Below, piece after piece: positions 47,222 to 59,170 of a DNA stretch of 64,000 nt. The DNA comes from Pleurodeles waltl (taxonomy: Eukaryota > Chordata > Amphibia > Caudata > Salamandridae): positions 130,219,106 through 130,283,105 of the forward strand of contig NC_090447.1 of the NCBI RefSeq assembly GCF_031143425.1, given 5' to 3'. Position 1 is the first letter of the stretch. The number at the start of each line of letters is the position of its first letter. The notes beneath the pieces were generated by a model, which had not been told where the DNA came from, did no database searches, and saw only the letters and a program-made list of their open reading frames with translations. Position numbers and translations under genes: made by a program.

Positions 47222-47408
47222 GACCACCCTGATTATCATCCCACTGTCCCACTTTCTCACCCTGTCCATACTTAAACTGCCCCAGCTCCACTTCCTATGC
47301 CCATATGGGCAGTGCACCTGTGAGACTAATAGACTGGACTCTGCCATGGACATTCCTCCACCATCACCCCTCACCATTTTACCACCCCCCTCCAATATTT
47401 AGCACTTC

Positions 47409-47414
47409 AATAAA
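47409..47414 (+). promoter_or_regulatory. polyadenylation signal of H2 SANT-like gene 1
   Basis: AATAAA about 190 bases after the stop codon. Confidence 0.55.
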
Positions 47415-47701
47415 CACCCTTGAAGCACAAAACAATCTGGAGTCAGTCTGTGATTTTGAAAATGTGTATTAGCAATGACAGTGACAAAATCCGTTCTCAA
47501 ATGTAATGTCAACATACCTATGTCACACATCACAAGTCCATGAAGAATGTAAGCAGATGACACACGTTGGTAACCACACCTGTGAAACCGTAATGGAAAT
47601 GTACAACTCTGTTACCATATACAGCTTGAAATTGACAGACAGGATAGAGGTAGAAGTGTGAAAGTACTTGTAGTAGGCAAGAATGTGTTCTCACCTGTGT
47701 G

Positions 47702-48812
47702 TCACTGGAAATATTGCTGGATGACTGAGTCCCTGTTGTCAATGTCTTCTTCCTCTGCTTCCTCCTCATCACTGTCCACAGGCTCCACAGCTGCCACAAC
47801 ACCGTCATCTGGACCATCCTCCTGCAGAAAAGGCACCTGGCGTCGCAAAGCCAGATTGTGAAGCATACAGCAGGCGATGATGATCTGGCACACCTTCCTT
47901 GGTGAGTAGAATAGAGAACCACCTGTCATATGGAGGCACCTGAACCTGGCCTTCAGGAGGCCGAAGGTGTGTTCGATCACCCTCCTAGTCCACCCATGGG
48001 CCTCATTGTAGCATTCCTCTGCCCTGGTCCTGAGATTCCTCACTTGGGTCAGTAGCCATTACAGGTTGGGGTAACCAGAGTCCCCTAATAGCCACACACG
48101 GTGCCTCTGGAGTTGACCTATCACATAAGGGATGCTGCTATTCCACAGGATGTAGGCGTCATGCACTGAGCCAGGGAACATAGCATTTACCTGGGAGATG
48201 TACTGGTCTGCCAAACATACCATCTGTACATTCATCGAATGAGAGCTCTTCCGATTCCTGTACACCTGTTCACTCCTGCGGGGGGTACCAAAGCCACATG
48301 GGTCCCATCAATGGCACCTATGATGTTGGGGATATGTCCAAGGGCATAGAAGTCACCTTTAACAGTAGCCAAATCCTCCACCTGAGAGAAAACAATGTAG
48401 CTCATCATGTGTTTCAGCAGGGCAGACAACACTCTGGCCAACACGTTGGAAAACATAGGCTGGACATCCCTGGTGCAATGGCCACTGTTGTTTGAAAAGA
48501 CCCACTTGCAAGGAAATGGAGCACTGATAGCACCTGCACTTGAGGGGGGATCCCTGTGGGATGGCGGATAGCTGACATCAGGTCAGGATCCAACTGGGTA
48601 CACAGTTCCTGGATTGTGGCACAGTAAAACCTGTAGGTGATGATTAAATGTCGCTCCTCCATTGTCAACAGGTCCACCAGCGGTCGGTACACCAGAGGAT
48701 TCCGCCATCTCCTCACATGTCCCAGCAGACGGTGCCTAGGAAGGACAACAGCGACCACAAAGTCATGCAACTCAGAGGTATGTACCCACAGTCTACACAG
48801 AACACGAAACAT
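47702..48812 (-). pseudogene. H2 Harbinger transposase (DDE), two frame changes and one stop
   Basis: An N-terminal helical region (LLTMEERHLIITYRFY..., VLHFLASGSFQ) leads to the nuclease: GAIDGTHVAL (first Asp, 48309-48307), LADQYI (second Asp, 48208-48206), GSVHDAYILWNS, LLGDSGYP and RVIEHTFGLLKARFRCL (Glu at 47974-47972), then an acidic tail. All three catalytic residues are present. Lesions: a one-base frame change near 48445, another in a G run at 48280-48285, and TAA at 48061-48059. It is tail-to-tail with SANT-like gene 1 and head-to-head with gene 2. Confidence 0.88.
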
Positions 48813-49184
48813 AATCCAAAAAGTTGTCTGTATGTGTGTTGTGTGTTGAGTCCAGGCCTAAGTATGTGTGAAGCAATGAAGCCATGTGGGCCCCTGAAAT
48901 GGCGGCTGCCTGACCTCTAAACTGGGACAATGGGATGTAAGGTAACTGCGCTGGCGTTGTACACCGTCGCGGTAGGCGGTCGAAGACCGCGGCGCAATGC
49001 TGCATTGGTTAACATTGGACCCTATGGGTCCCAGGAGCCAATGACGAAGTGCGCCGGCGGTGATGATACGCAGCGCCGCGGACGTGACCGCCATTTTCTA
49101 TCTGTTGAATCACTCGATACCTGATCTTCGACAGGAGAGGACTTACACTGCAAGTGCTGCTGTGACCTCGGTCTGAAAGAGACA
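48813..49184. promoter_or_regulatory. presumed bidirectional promoter of H2
   Basis: About 370 bases between the divergently oriented transposase and SANT-like gene 2. The central part (about 48950-49090) is CpG-rich (GTCGCGGTAGGCGG, GCGCCGCGGACG). No clear TATA box. Confidence 0.4.
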
Positions 49185-51965
49185 ATGGCTCCTGCGTCTG
49201 GGGAAAGGGCCCCTGCCTTCACTGCACAGGAGTTGGAGAAGCTCGTGGATGGGGTCCTCCCCCAGTACACGCTACTCTACGGTCCTCCATACCAACAGGT
49301 GAGTACACAGGGAGCAAGTTGTATGGGCTATGCCTGGGTGGAGAGGGCTGGTTGTAAGAAGGAAGGGGGCAGAGTTCTGCTAGCATGAAGGACTGTGAAT
49401 GCATGTGCCACATGGCAAGGGTAGGGATGTGGGCCACTCACTTTGACGGTGCAGTTGGTAATGACTTCCCTTCTTCCCCTGTACATGTCATGTAGGTCAG
49501 CGCCCACCAGAAGAAGGATATTTGGCGTGCCATCGCCAAGGACGTCCGGACCCTGGGGGTCCACCAGAGACGGAGCACCCACTGCCGTAAAAGATGGGAG
49601 GACATTTGCCGCTGGAGCAAGAAGACAGCGGAGGCTCAGCTGGGGATGGCCTCCCAAAGTGGGAGGGGTGCCCGTCGCACCATGACCCCCCTGCTGTTCC
49701 GGATCCTGGCGGTGGCCTACCCTGAGTTGGATGGGTGCTTGAGGGCATCACAGCAGACACAAGGGGGTGAGTACACTCTCATTCAGCGGACTGTGCGTGC
49801 AGTGAAGGTGTCTGGGTGGGGAGGAGGGCTGTGGGTTTCCCTAGGCCAGGGCGAGTCCCATAGGCTAGGCCCCTCCGTAATGCAGGCAATGTGGCACTCC
49901 ACCCCACCTCTGTAGAGTGCCAAGTACAGGTATACATGCCCCTGTGTCATCTATGTGTGCTGATGTCCACCATAGCCATGTAGGCCATATCCCAGGAACT
50001 GCATCAGTAGAGCCCAACAGCGTGGCGTACTGCAGGGGGCTGCTGTGTCTGTATTGTCCGCCAACGGTAGCGGTAAGCCATGCACTCAACCTGTCTTTCT
50101 TCTGTCGTCCCCCCCCCTTTTTGTGCTCTCCCTGTTCTTGTGTGCATCAGCATCATCAGGCGGAGGTACAGTGGCACCGGAGAACTAGGGAGCTGCATCC
50201 CACATGGTCATGGAGGGCCACACCACGGACTCTGAATACACCAGTGGGATGGAGGGCGAGGGGAGCTCCAGGGCGGTCACAGGATCAGCAACAAGCGACA
50301 CGGACTCGTCCTCCGATGGGAGCTCCCTTGTGGTGGCGGCAAAATCTGTGCTCCCCACTTCTACAGGTATAGCCGCCACCCCCCCTACCAGCACCGCCCT
50401 CCCAGCAGCCCCTCAGCCTTCACCCCGTGCCCGCTCATCCAGGAGGGTGGGCATCACCTTCGCCCCAGGCACCTCAGCCCCTGCCACCTCTGCTGCCCTC
50501 AGTGAGGAGGCCATTGACCTCCTCAGGTCACTCACTGTTGGGCAGTCTACCATTGTGAATGCCATCCAGGGTGTAGAAAGGGAATTGCAACACACAAATG
50601 CATTCCTGGAGGGCATTCATTCTGGTCAGGCTGCCCATCATCGAACCCTGCAATCTCTGGCCTCAGCACTGATGGCAGCCATTGTCCCTGTCTCTAGCTA
50701 CCCCCCTCCAACTTCCTCCACCCAGACCCAATCCCCTGTACCCCAGCCTATCCCAAGCACACCATCAGACCAGCCCGCACACACCTCACCACACAAGGGA
50801 AGCTCAGGCAAACATAAGCACCACGCATCCCACAGGCACTCACGCAAGCATCACACACATACAGACACACCAACATCCACTGCCTCCACTGTGTCCCCCT
50901 CCTCCTCGTCTCCCTCCTCCCTCTCAGTGTCCTCTACACTCTCACCTGCATGCACTAGCACTACAGCCACTAGGTCCCGCACCAGCACACCCACCACCAC
51001 ACCCTGCTCACGTGCACTCACCACCCCCACTACCATTTACACTTCCCCTGTGTCCTCTCCCAGTGTGTCTGTGCCGCCCCCTCCCAAAGTACACAAACGT
51101 GGGCACACAACCACCCAACAGCCATCCACCTCACGACAGCCTCCAGCGCATGCACCTGCACCCAAATCAACAAAACTTACACCTCCTACAACCACCTCCT
51201 CTTCCTCCACTCCCAGACCCCCTCCAGCTACCCGTCCCAGTGTTCGTCAGAAACTCTTCCTGAGCAACCTTGGCCTCTTTCCCACCACCCCCCCTCCAAG
51301 TCATAGGTCCCGTACTAGCACCTCAGCCAAAATATCGCCGGTACCAGTGGTGCCTGTTAGAGGTATTTGGAGTGCACTGGGCACCAGGGCAGCCAGTGTG
51401 ACACGGAGCCACAGAACAGCCAGCCCCCCCCCCTGTGAAGCACCAGAAGTTGGACAGTGCCCGACGGGAGAGGGGGAAGACTCCAGCCGGCAAAGCCGCT
51501 CACAAGGGTCCCGGGGGGAGTGTCCACTCAGCTGTGACTCCTCCCAAGGTGGGGAAGGGGCAGAAGAAATCGCCAAAGTCTGGGAAGAGCAGCACGGCGG
51601 AGAAGACGCCATCATCCCCGCTGCCCAGGAGGCCACCGCCAGCCCCATCGTCACTGGCCAGGAGGCCACCGCCGGAGTCAGTGCCCAGGAGGGCAGCCCC
51701 ATCGTTACTGGCCAGGAGGCCACCGCCGGAGTCAGTGCCCAGGAGGGCAGCCCCATCGTTACTGGCCAGGAGGCCACCGCCGGAGTCAGTGCCCAGGAGG
51801 GCAGCCCCATCGTTACTGGCTAGTAGGCCACCGCCAGAGTCAGTGCCCAGGAGGGCCCCGGCAGCCACAGCCCCGCTGGGCAATGAAGGACCGCCATGGC
51901 AAGCACAGCTGAACAGGACAAGCACCGCTGAACAGGGCAAAGACCGCCATGGCAAGCAACGCTGA
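49185..51965 (+). pseudogene. H2 Myb/SANT-like protein 2 (one stop, one frame change)
   Basis: Three exons by good splice signals: 49185-49298 (CAG/GTGAGT), 49496-49766 (GTAG acceptor, GGTGAGTAC donor), 50160-51965 (CATCATCAG acceptor), phases 0 and 1. Exons 1-2 together form a SANT-like domain (FTAQELEKLVDGVLPQY..., WRAIAKDVRTLGV, CRKRWEDICRWSKK) split by an intron. Exon 3 has a conserved helical block (EEAIDLLRSLTVGQSTI..., VERELQHTNAFLEG), then a long Ser/Thr/Pro/His-rich tail. Lesions: TAG at 50186-50188, and a frame change at a C run near 51426-51433, after which a basic Pro/Arg-rich tail continues to 51965. The role is presumably DNA binding for transposition. Confidence 0.78.
51640..51850 (+). 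repeat. 54-bp tandem repeat in the 3' coding part of SANT-like gene 2
   Basis: About four copies of GGCCAGGAGGCCACCGCCGG...CCATCGTTACT. 54 is a multiple of three, so all frames stay open through the array. Confidence 0.85.
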
Positions 51966-52245
51966 ACAGGTCATAGACAGCAAAGTCAAGCACCGCTGAA
52001 CAGGGCAAAGACCGCCATGGCAAGCACCGCTGAACAGGGCAAGCACAGCTGAACAGGGCAAAGACCGCCATGGCAAGCACCACTGAACAGGACAAGCACC
52101 GCTGAACAGGACAAAGACCGCCATGGCAAGCACCGCTGAACAGGTCATAGACAGCAAAGTCAAGCACCGCTGAACAGGGCAAAGACCGCCATGGCAAGCA
52201 CCGCTGAACAGGACAAGCACCGCCAACTCAAGCACCGCTAGCCCA
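51889..52245 (+). repeat. minisatellite, CACCGCTGAACAGG-type units
   Basis: Irregular 20-35-bp units (ACCGCCATGGCAAGCACC, GCTGAACAGGRCA) arranged in a higher-order repeat of about 170 bp (GGTCATAGACAGCAAAGTC recurs at about 51969 and 52142). Confidence 0.8.
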
Positions 52246-52394
52246 TGTGCGGCAGGGGCAGTGACGGAACTGGGACCGTCACGGAGAGTGATGCACCAGT
52301 CCTCCTCCAGAACCAGTGGAGACATGCATCCACTCCGTCTGTCCTTAACAGGATGAAGCACTCTGGGCACCAGTCCCCCTCCAGAACCAATGGA

Positions 52395-52705
52395 GACTGT
52401 TATCGACTTGAGAGACTGTGGCTTTGCACTCCCCAGGATGGAACAGTGGACAAGCCACCCACTGTAGAGACTTGAGAGACTGTGGCTTTGCACTCCCCAG
52501 GATAGAACAGTGGGCAACCCACCTACTGTAGAGACTTGAGAGACTGTGGCTTTGCACTCCCCAGGATGGAACAGTGGGCAACCCACCCACTGTAGAGACT
52601 TGAGAGACTGTGGCTTTGCACTCCCCAGGATGGAACAGTGGGCAAGCCACCCACTGTAGAGACTTGAGAGACTGTGGCTTTGCACTCCCCAGGATACATC
52701 AATGG
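52395..52705 (+). repeat. minisatellite, about 64-bp units
   Basis: Four and a half near-identical copies of GAGACTTGAGAGACTGTGGC...CCCAGGATGGAACAGTGGGC. Confidence 0.88.
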
Positions 52706-53559
52706 GCATGGAGCCCCCTCATGGATCTGGCGTGCTGCACTCATCCCGCTGAGGTGCCCCCCTTCCCTTCCCCCTGAGGTGCCTGTTGTATTTCTATCTG
52801 ATGCCCCAGCAGTATTCTCTCCGTTTTGCTCAGGTATCGTGTGTGGGCCTCGCCCATGCATTTTGGGCCCAGTGGTCCACAGACATTGAATGGTGCATTA
52901 CCTGCACTACTAATCGTGATGTATATTATGTGGAATGTGAATTTGTATCTGTATATATTTGGTTACTATATTTTGATATATTACAATGGTTGAATTCATT
53001 TCCTTTTGTCTTTGCATTCTTCCGGGGGGGTTGGGGGTTGTTACTGTAATGTTTGTATATGCATTGGTGTGTGTTGTAGTGGGTGAGGGTGTTGCGTGTG
53101 TGTGTCCCTTTTTTTTGCCTCCCCTATGTCGTAGGTGCAGTACCCACTGTTGTCTACGGCGCCGGCGTTGATGATGGTCGTACAGGAGCAGGTAAGACTA
53201 TCGCAGGGAGTATTTGGAGTTCCGGTTCCATGACGTCCTCGTTCCTCGTGGGGTGTGTAGAGGTGAGCGTTTTCCCAAAGAAATAGCTGTTTCCACCGTG
53301 TTTTTATCCACGTGATTCCGCCCCGGAAAAGGTGGCGGATTGGCCTGTTGTGATAATGTGGGCGGTACTTTGTCTCCCGCCTGTCTGTTGGCGGTGACCG
53401 CTGCGCTGTATGTCTGTACCGCCGTGGCGGTCGGAGTGTTAAAGTGGCTGTCTTTGTTGGCGGTTTCCGCCACGGTCATAATTCCCATTTTTTTTTCGCC
53501 GGCCTGTTTGCGGTCTTACCGCCACTTTAACACCGTCCACCAGGGTTGTAATGACCACC

Positions 53560-53562
53560 AAA
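53560..53562. repeat. H2 target site duplication, right (AAA)
   Basis: Matches 45107-45109. Confidence 0.6.
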
Positions 53563-54081
53563 GTACTTGACATAATTAGATTGTCACAAAATTAATCAGG
53601 GGCATTTGAAGATACGATACCTATTATCATGTTGTTATCAGTAGGCAACTGATTGGAACTATAAAACCCAGTACAATGGATAAATAATCAATAAAGAAAC
53701 TACCGCGAACGAGAGATAATTCAGGGCTTATAGTAGACCCGAAACTATAAATAGGACCTCTATGCCAATTATTAGTAGAACCTATCTCAGCTATCTATGT
53801 CTACACAGAATATATTACTTAGAAACGTTCGTAGTTATCCCATAGGCACTCCAAACCTCCACTGACATCAACCTCACTAACATAAAACAAAATTAGTATA
53901 AAACTCTGGGACTGATTCTATACAGCATAATCTACATAACACAGAATATATAGTTAGAAGCACTATAAAGCGACTACAATTTAGTTAAGTAAAGCCCACA
54001 TCTCAGACAAATCGTTTAAGCCACGCCTGGCCGTCCCACATCTTTCTATCAGACGAGCTTCCATTTTATCCAAAACGGAAG
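53563..54081 (-). other. PLE 3' region
   Basis: About 520 A/T-rich bases between H2 and the endonuclease stop codon. No ORF. By position it is the PLE 3' untranslated part leading to the left pseudo-LTR. Confidence 0.55.
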
Positions 54082-54517
54082 CTAGTATCGTGCCTGTTTT
54101 ATTTTGTCCACCACATATAAAATGGACCATTTAATGTCTTCTGGACGATGGTTCTGTTCAATGTAGTGGTCAACCATAAGGGCACCCAGTACCGCACATC
54201 TGATCCTGGACATGTGTTGAAGAATATGTGTTTTAGCCGGTTGTGTCGTCTGGCCTATAAAGGTAAGTGCACAGGGACAAGTAATACAATATATCACATG
54301 GCGTGTGTTGCAATTTGAAAAGCAACGTTGGTGGTGTGTTTTACCATTCAACTCGACCTGTCTACTCTTTTCTGTATATTGGCAAGCCAGGCAGTTCATG
54401 CATGGGAAATGGCCGATGATAGGGGGTAAGGCTAGCATACTGCTTAGATCGGCTTTCTTCTTGCTATTAGAAGTAAAGGGGGCATGTACTAAGGAGTCAT
54501 AGATGTTCCGGCCTCTT
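54082..54517 (-). pseudogene. PLE GIY-YIG endonuclease domain (separated from RT by an insertion)
   Basis: Opens KRGRNIYDSLVHAPF..., then a Cys-rich knuckle (CMNCLACQY...), then the GIY-YIG core, here VIYCITCPCALTFIGQTT, and DHYIEQNHRPEDIKW. It nicks target DNA to prime reverse transcription. It is in phase with the RT fragment: removing 54522-59571 and one TTAA continues the same codon series. Within this fragment no stop is seen. The usual catalytic Arg after YIG is not obvious. Confidence 0.85.
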
Positions 54518-54521
54518 TTAA
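54518..54521. repeat. TTAA target duplication, left
   Basis: TTAA recurs at 59572-59575. Both lie at the same codon position of the PLE ORF. Confidence 0.85.
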
Positions 54522-55510
54522 CCCCTTCGCTGCCAGGCCTTTTCCCCCTACTGTGCCGAGCCTTTTTTTAGCTATTTGGGGCAGTTCGTGCTTAGGCCCT
54601 CATAACTTTTTGTTCACATAAGCTACCCACGCCAAATTTGCGTCCTTTTTTTCCAACATCCTAGGGATTCTAGAGGTACCCAGACTTTGTGGGTTCCCCA
54701 GAAGGAGGCCAAGAAATTAGCCAAAATACAGTGAAAATTTAGTTTTTTTCAAGAAAATGGGAAAAAGGGGCTGCAGAAGAAGGCTTGTGGTTTTTTCCCT
54801 GAAATTACCAGCTTCCCAGATTTCAGGAACAGGCAGACTTGAATCAGAAAACCCAATTTTTCAACACAATTTTGGCATTTTACTGGGACATACCCCATTT
54901 TTACGATTTTTTGTGCTTTCAGCCTCCTTCCAGTCAGTGACAGAAATGGGCATGAAACCCAGAAACCGCAACATTTCTGAAAAGTAGACAAAATTCTGAA
55001 TTCAGCAAGGGGTAATTTGTGTAGATCCTACAAGGGTTTCCTACAGAAAATAACAACTGAAAAAGAAAAATATTGAAATTGAGGTGAAAAAAACATCAAT
55101 TTTTCTCTAAGTTTTACTCTGTAACTTTTTCCTGCAATGTCAGATTTTCGAAAGCAATATACCGTTACGTCTGCTGGACTCTTTTGGTTGCGGGGATATA
55201 TAGGGCTTGTAGGTTCATCAAGAACTCTAGGTACCCAGAGCCAATAAATGACCTGCACCCTGCAGTGGGCTTTCATTCTATACCGGGTATACAGCAATTA
55301 ATTTGCTGAAATATAAAGAGTAAAAAATAGCTATCAAGAAAACCTTTGTATTTCCAAAATGGGCACAAGATAAGGTGTTGAGAAGCAGTGGTTATTTGCA
55401 CATCTCTGAATTCCGGGGTGCCCATACTAGCATGTGAATTACAGGGCATTTCTCAAATAGACATCTTTTTTACACACTGTCTTACATTTACACTTGTTTT
55501 GCTATTCTAT

Positions 55511-57530
55511 GTTCCCCCAAGTCTCCCGATAAAAATGATACCTCACTTGTGTGGGTAGACCTAGCGCCCGGGACAGGATATGCCCCAAAACACAACGTGG
55601 ACACATCACAGAAAACAGAGCTGTTTTTTGCAAAGTGCCTACCTGTAGGTTTTGGCCTCTAGCTCAGCTTGCACCTATGGAAACCTACCAAACCTGTGCA
55701 TTTTTGAAAACTAGAGCCCTAGGGGAATCCAAGATGGGGTGACTTGTGGGGCTCTGACCAGGTTCTGTTACCCAGAATCCTTTGCAAACCTCAAAATTTG
55801 GCTAACAAAACATATTTTCCTCACATTTCAGTGACAGAAAGTTCTGGATCATGAGAGGAGCCACACATTTCCTTCCACCCAGCGTTCCCCAAGTCTCCCG
55901 ATAAAAATGGTACCTCACTTGTGTGGTTAGGCCTAGCGCCCGCGACATGAAATCCCCCAAAACACAACGTGGACACATCACAGAAAACAGACCTGTTTTT
56001 TGCAAAGTGCCTACCTGTAGATTTTGGCCTCTAGCTCAGCCGGCACCTAGGGAAACCTACCAAACCTGTGCATTTTTGAAAACTAGAGACCAATGGAAAT
56101 CCAAGATGGGGTGACTTGTGGGGCTCTGACCAGGTTCTGTTACCCAGAATCCTTTGCAAACCTCAACATTTGGCTAAAAAAACACATTTTCCTCAGATTT
56201 CAGTGACAGAAAGTTCTGGAATCTGGGAGGAGCCACAAATTTCCTTCCACCCAGCGTTCCCCCAAGTCTCCCGATAAAAATGATACCTCACTTGTGTGGG
56301 TAGTCCTAGCGCCCGCGACAGGAAATGTCCCAAAACACAAAGTGGGCACATCCCATTTTTTGACAGAAAACAGAGCTGTTTTTTGCAAAGTGCCTACCTG
56401 TAGATTTTGGCCTCTAGCTCAGCCGGCACCTAGGGAAACCTACCAAACCTGTGCATTTTTTAAAACTAGAGACCTAGTGGAATCCAAGATGGGGTGACTT
56501 GTGGGGTTCTGACCAGGTTCTGTTACCCAGAATCCTTTGCAAACCTCACAATTTGGCTAACAAAACATATTTTCCTCACATTTCGGTGACAGAAAGTTCT
56601 GGATCATGAGAGGAGCCACAAATTTCCTTCCACCCAGCGTTCCCCCAAGTCTCCCGATAAAAATGGTACCTCACTTGTGTGGTTAGGCCTAGCGCCCGCA
56701 ACAGGATATGCCCCAAAACACAAAGTGCACACATCACAGAAAACAGAGCTGTTTTTTGCAAAGTGCCTACCTGTAGATTTTGGCCTCTAGCTCAGCCGGC
56801 ACCTAGGGAAACCTACCAAACCTGTGCATTTTTGAAAACTAAAGACCTAGGGGAATCCAAGATGGGGTGACTTGTGGGGCTCTGACCAGGTTATGTTACC
56901 CAGAATCCTTTGCAAACCTCAAAATTTTGCTAAAAAAACACATTTTCCTCACATTTCAGTGACAGAAAGTTCTGGAATCTGAGAGGATCCACAAATTTCC
57001 TTCCACCCAGCGTTCCCCCAAGTCTCCCGATAAAAATGATACCTCACTTGTGTGGGTAGTCCTAGCGCCCGCGACAGGAAATGTCCCAAAACACAAAGTG
57101 GGCACATCCCATTTTTTTACAGAAAACAGAGCTGTTTTTTGCAAAGTGCTTACCTGTAGATTTTGGCCTCTAGCTCAGCCGGCACCTAGGGAAACCTACC
57201 AAACATGTGCATTTTTGAAAACTAGAGACCTAGGGGAATACAAGATGGGGTGACTTGGGGGCTCTGACCAGGTTCTGTTACCCAGAATCCTTTGCAAACC
57301 TCAAAAATTGCTAAAAAAACATATTTTCCTCATATTTCGGTGACAGAAAGTTCTGGAATCTGAGAGGAGCCACAAATTTCCTTCCACCCAGCGTTCCCCC
57401 AAGTCTCCCGATAAAAATGATACCTCACTTGTGTGGTCAGGCCTAGCGCCCGCGACAGGAAATGGCCCAAAACACAACGTGGACACATCACATTTTTTCA
57501 TAGAAAACAGTGCCTACCTGTGGATTTTGG
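55511..57530 (+). repeat. tandem array, about 372-383-bp unit, 5.4 copies
   Basis: Units start at GTTCCCCCAAGTCTCCCG near 55511, 55884, 56256, 56639, 57012 and 57392. Copies are highly similar. Small frames in them are repeat by-products. Confidence 0.92.
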
Positions 57531-57539
57531 CCTCTAGCT

Positions 57540-59170
57540 CAGCCGGCCCCAGGGGGGGCAGAAATGGCCTAAAATAAATTCACCCCCCAACCCCTCTCCA
57601 CCCCCCCAACCCGCCCCGGGAGCGACCCTTGCCTACGGGGTCGCTACCCCTGCGTGACATTGGCGCCCAAAAAAAAATCCCCGGTGCCTAGTGGTTTCTG
57701 CCCCCTTTGGGGGCAGATTGACCTAAAATCGGCCAATCTGCCCCCAAGGGGGGCAGAAATTGTCTAAATACTATTTGCCTCCCAGGGGAGCGACCCTTGC
57801 CTAATGGGTCGCTTCCCATCTCTAAAAAAGAAAAAAAAAAAAAAAAAAAAACAATTTGCCCTGGCGCCTAGAGGTTTCTGCCCCCCCGGGGGCAGATCGG
57901 CCTACTAACAATAGACCGATCTGCCCCCGGGGGGGGGCAGAAATGGCCTAAAATAAATTGCCCCCCCAACCCCCCTCCACCTCCCCAACCCGCCCTGGGA
58001 GCGACCAATGCCTACGGGGTCGCTCCCCCTGCGTGACATTGGCGCCAAAAAAAAAATCCCCGGTGCCTAGTGGTTTCTGCTCCCTTGGGGGCAGATTGAC
58101 CTAAAATCGGCCAATCTGTCCCCAAGGGGGCAGAAATGGTCTAAATACAATTTGCCCCCCAGGGGAGCGATCCTTGCCTAATGGGTCGCTCCCCATCTCT
58201 AAAAAAACAAACAAACAAACAAAAAAAACACAAAAAACAATTTGCCCTGGCCCCTAGAGGTTTCTGTCCCCCTGGGGGCAGATCGGCCTAATAACAATAG
58301 ACCGATCTGCCCCCAGGGGGGCAGAAATGGCCTAAAATAAATCCCAACCCCCCTCCACCCCTCCCCCTTCCCGGGGAGCGACCCTTGCCTACAAGGTCTC
58401 TCCCCTTGCGTGACGACGCAAAAAAAAAAGATCCCTGGTGCATAGTGGTTTCTGCCCCCCTTGGGGGCAGATTGACCTAAAATCGGCCGATCTGCCTCCA
58501 AAGCGGGCAGAAATGGCCTAAATACAATTTGCCCCTCCAGGGGAGCGACCCATGCCTACGGGGTCGCTCCCCCTGCGTGACATTGGCGCCCAAAAAAAAA
58601 TCCCTGGTGCCTAGTGGTTTCTGCCCCCTTGGGGGCAGATTGACCTAAAATCGGCCCTTGGGGCAGAAATGGTCTAAATACAATTTGCCTAATGGGTCGC
58701 TCCCCATCTCTAAAAAAACAAACAAACAAAAAAAAAAACACAAAAAAACAATTTGCCCTGGCGCCTAGAGGTTTCTGCCCCCCCGGGGCCAGATCGGCCT
58801 AATAACAATAGACCGATCTGCCCACGGGGGGGCAGAAATGGCCTAAAATAATTCCCCCCCCAGGGTGCGACACTTGCCTAAGGGGTCGCTCCCCTTGCGT
58901 GAAATTCACACAAAAAAAACAAAATAGGCCAATCTGCTCCCAAGGGGGGCAGAAATGGCCTAAATATAGTTTGCCCCCTAGGGGAGCGACCCTTGCCTAA
59001 GGGGTCGCTCCCCACCTAAAAAAAAAAGAAAAAATAACAAAAAGAAAAAAGAAAAAAAAAAAAGATCCCTGGTGCCTAGAGGTTTCTGCCCCCCCGGGGC
59101 AGATAAGGCCTTCTCAAAAAAATGCCCCCCCCCTGGGAGCGACCCTTGCCCACGGGGTCGCTCCCTTTTG
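57540..59170. repeat. GC-rich palindromic array
   Basis: Repeated blocks of CCCCCTTGGGGGCAGATTG / CAATCTGCCCCC hairpins and GGGAGCGACCC/GGGTCGCTCCC arms, with A-rich spacers (AAAACAAACAAACA). Unit about 390 bp with deletions. Confidence 0.88.

Larger units (their letters stand above)
45110..53559. mobile_element. PIF/Harbinger transposon with three genes (H2)
   Basis: 8450 bp. The left end GGCCCTCGTTACAACATTGGCGG pairs with the complement of the right end GGTGGTCATTACAACCCTGGTGG. Contents: SANT-like gene 1 (+, 45709-47221), DDE transposase (-, 48812-47702) and SANT-like gene 2 (+, 49185-51965), plus three minisatellites. Each gene has only one to three lesions, so H2 died recently. Confidence 0.88.

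Noticed and set aside
46661..47395. 244-codon minus-strand frame opposite SANT-like gene 1
   Set aside because: Antisense shadow of a GC-rich exon with correct splice signals on the plus strand.
50682..51263. 193-codon plus-strand Pro/His-rich frame overlapping exon 3 of SANT-like gene 2
   Set aside because: Alternate frame of the Ser/Pro-rich coding exon; composition follows from the C-rich sequence.
51640..52705. CRISPR-like series of repeats
   Set aside because: Units abut without unique spacers, and the context is a eukaryotic transposon.
51840..52709. 289-codon minus-strand frame
   Set aside because: Created by minisatellites whose period keeps frames open; low-complexity repeat translation.
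55551..57253. Series of 60-67-codon frames with similar sequences
   Set aside because: Translations of the roughly 375-bp tandem array, not a gene family.
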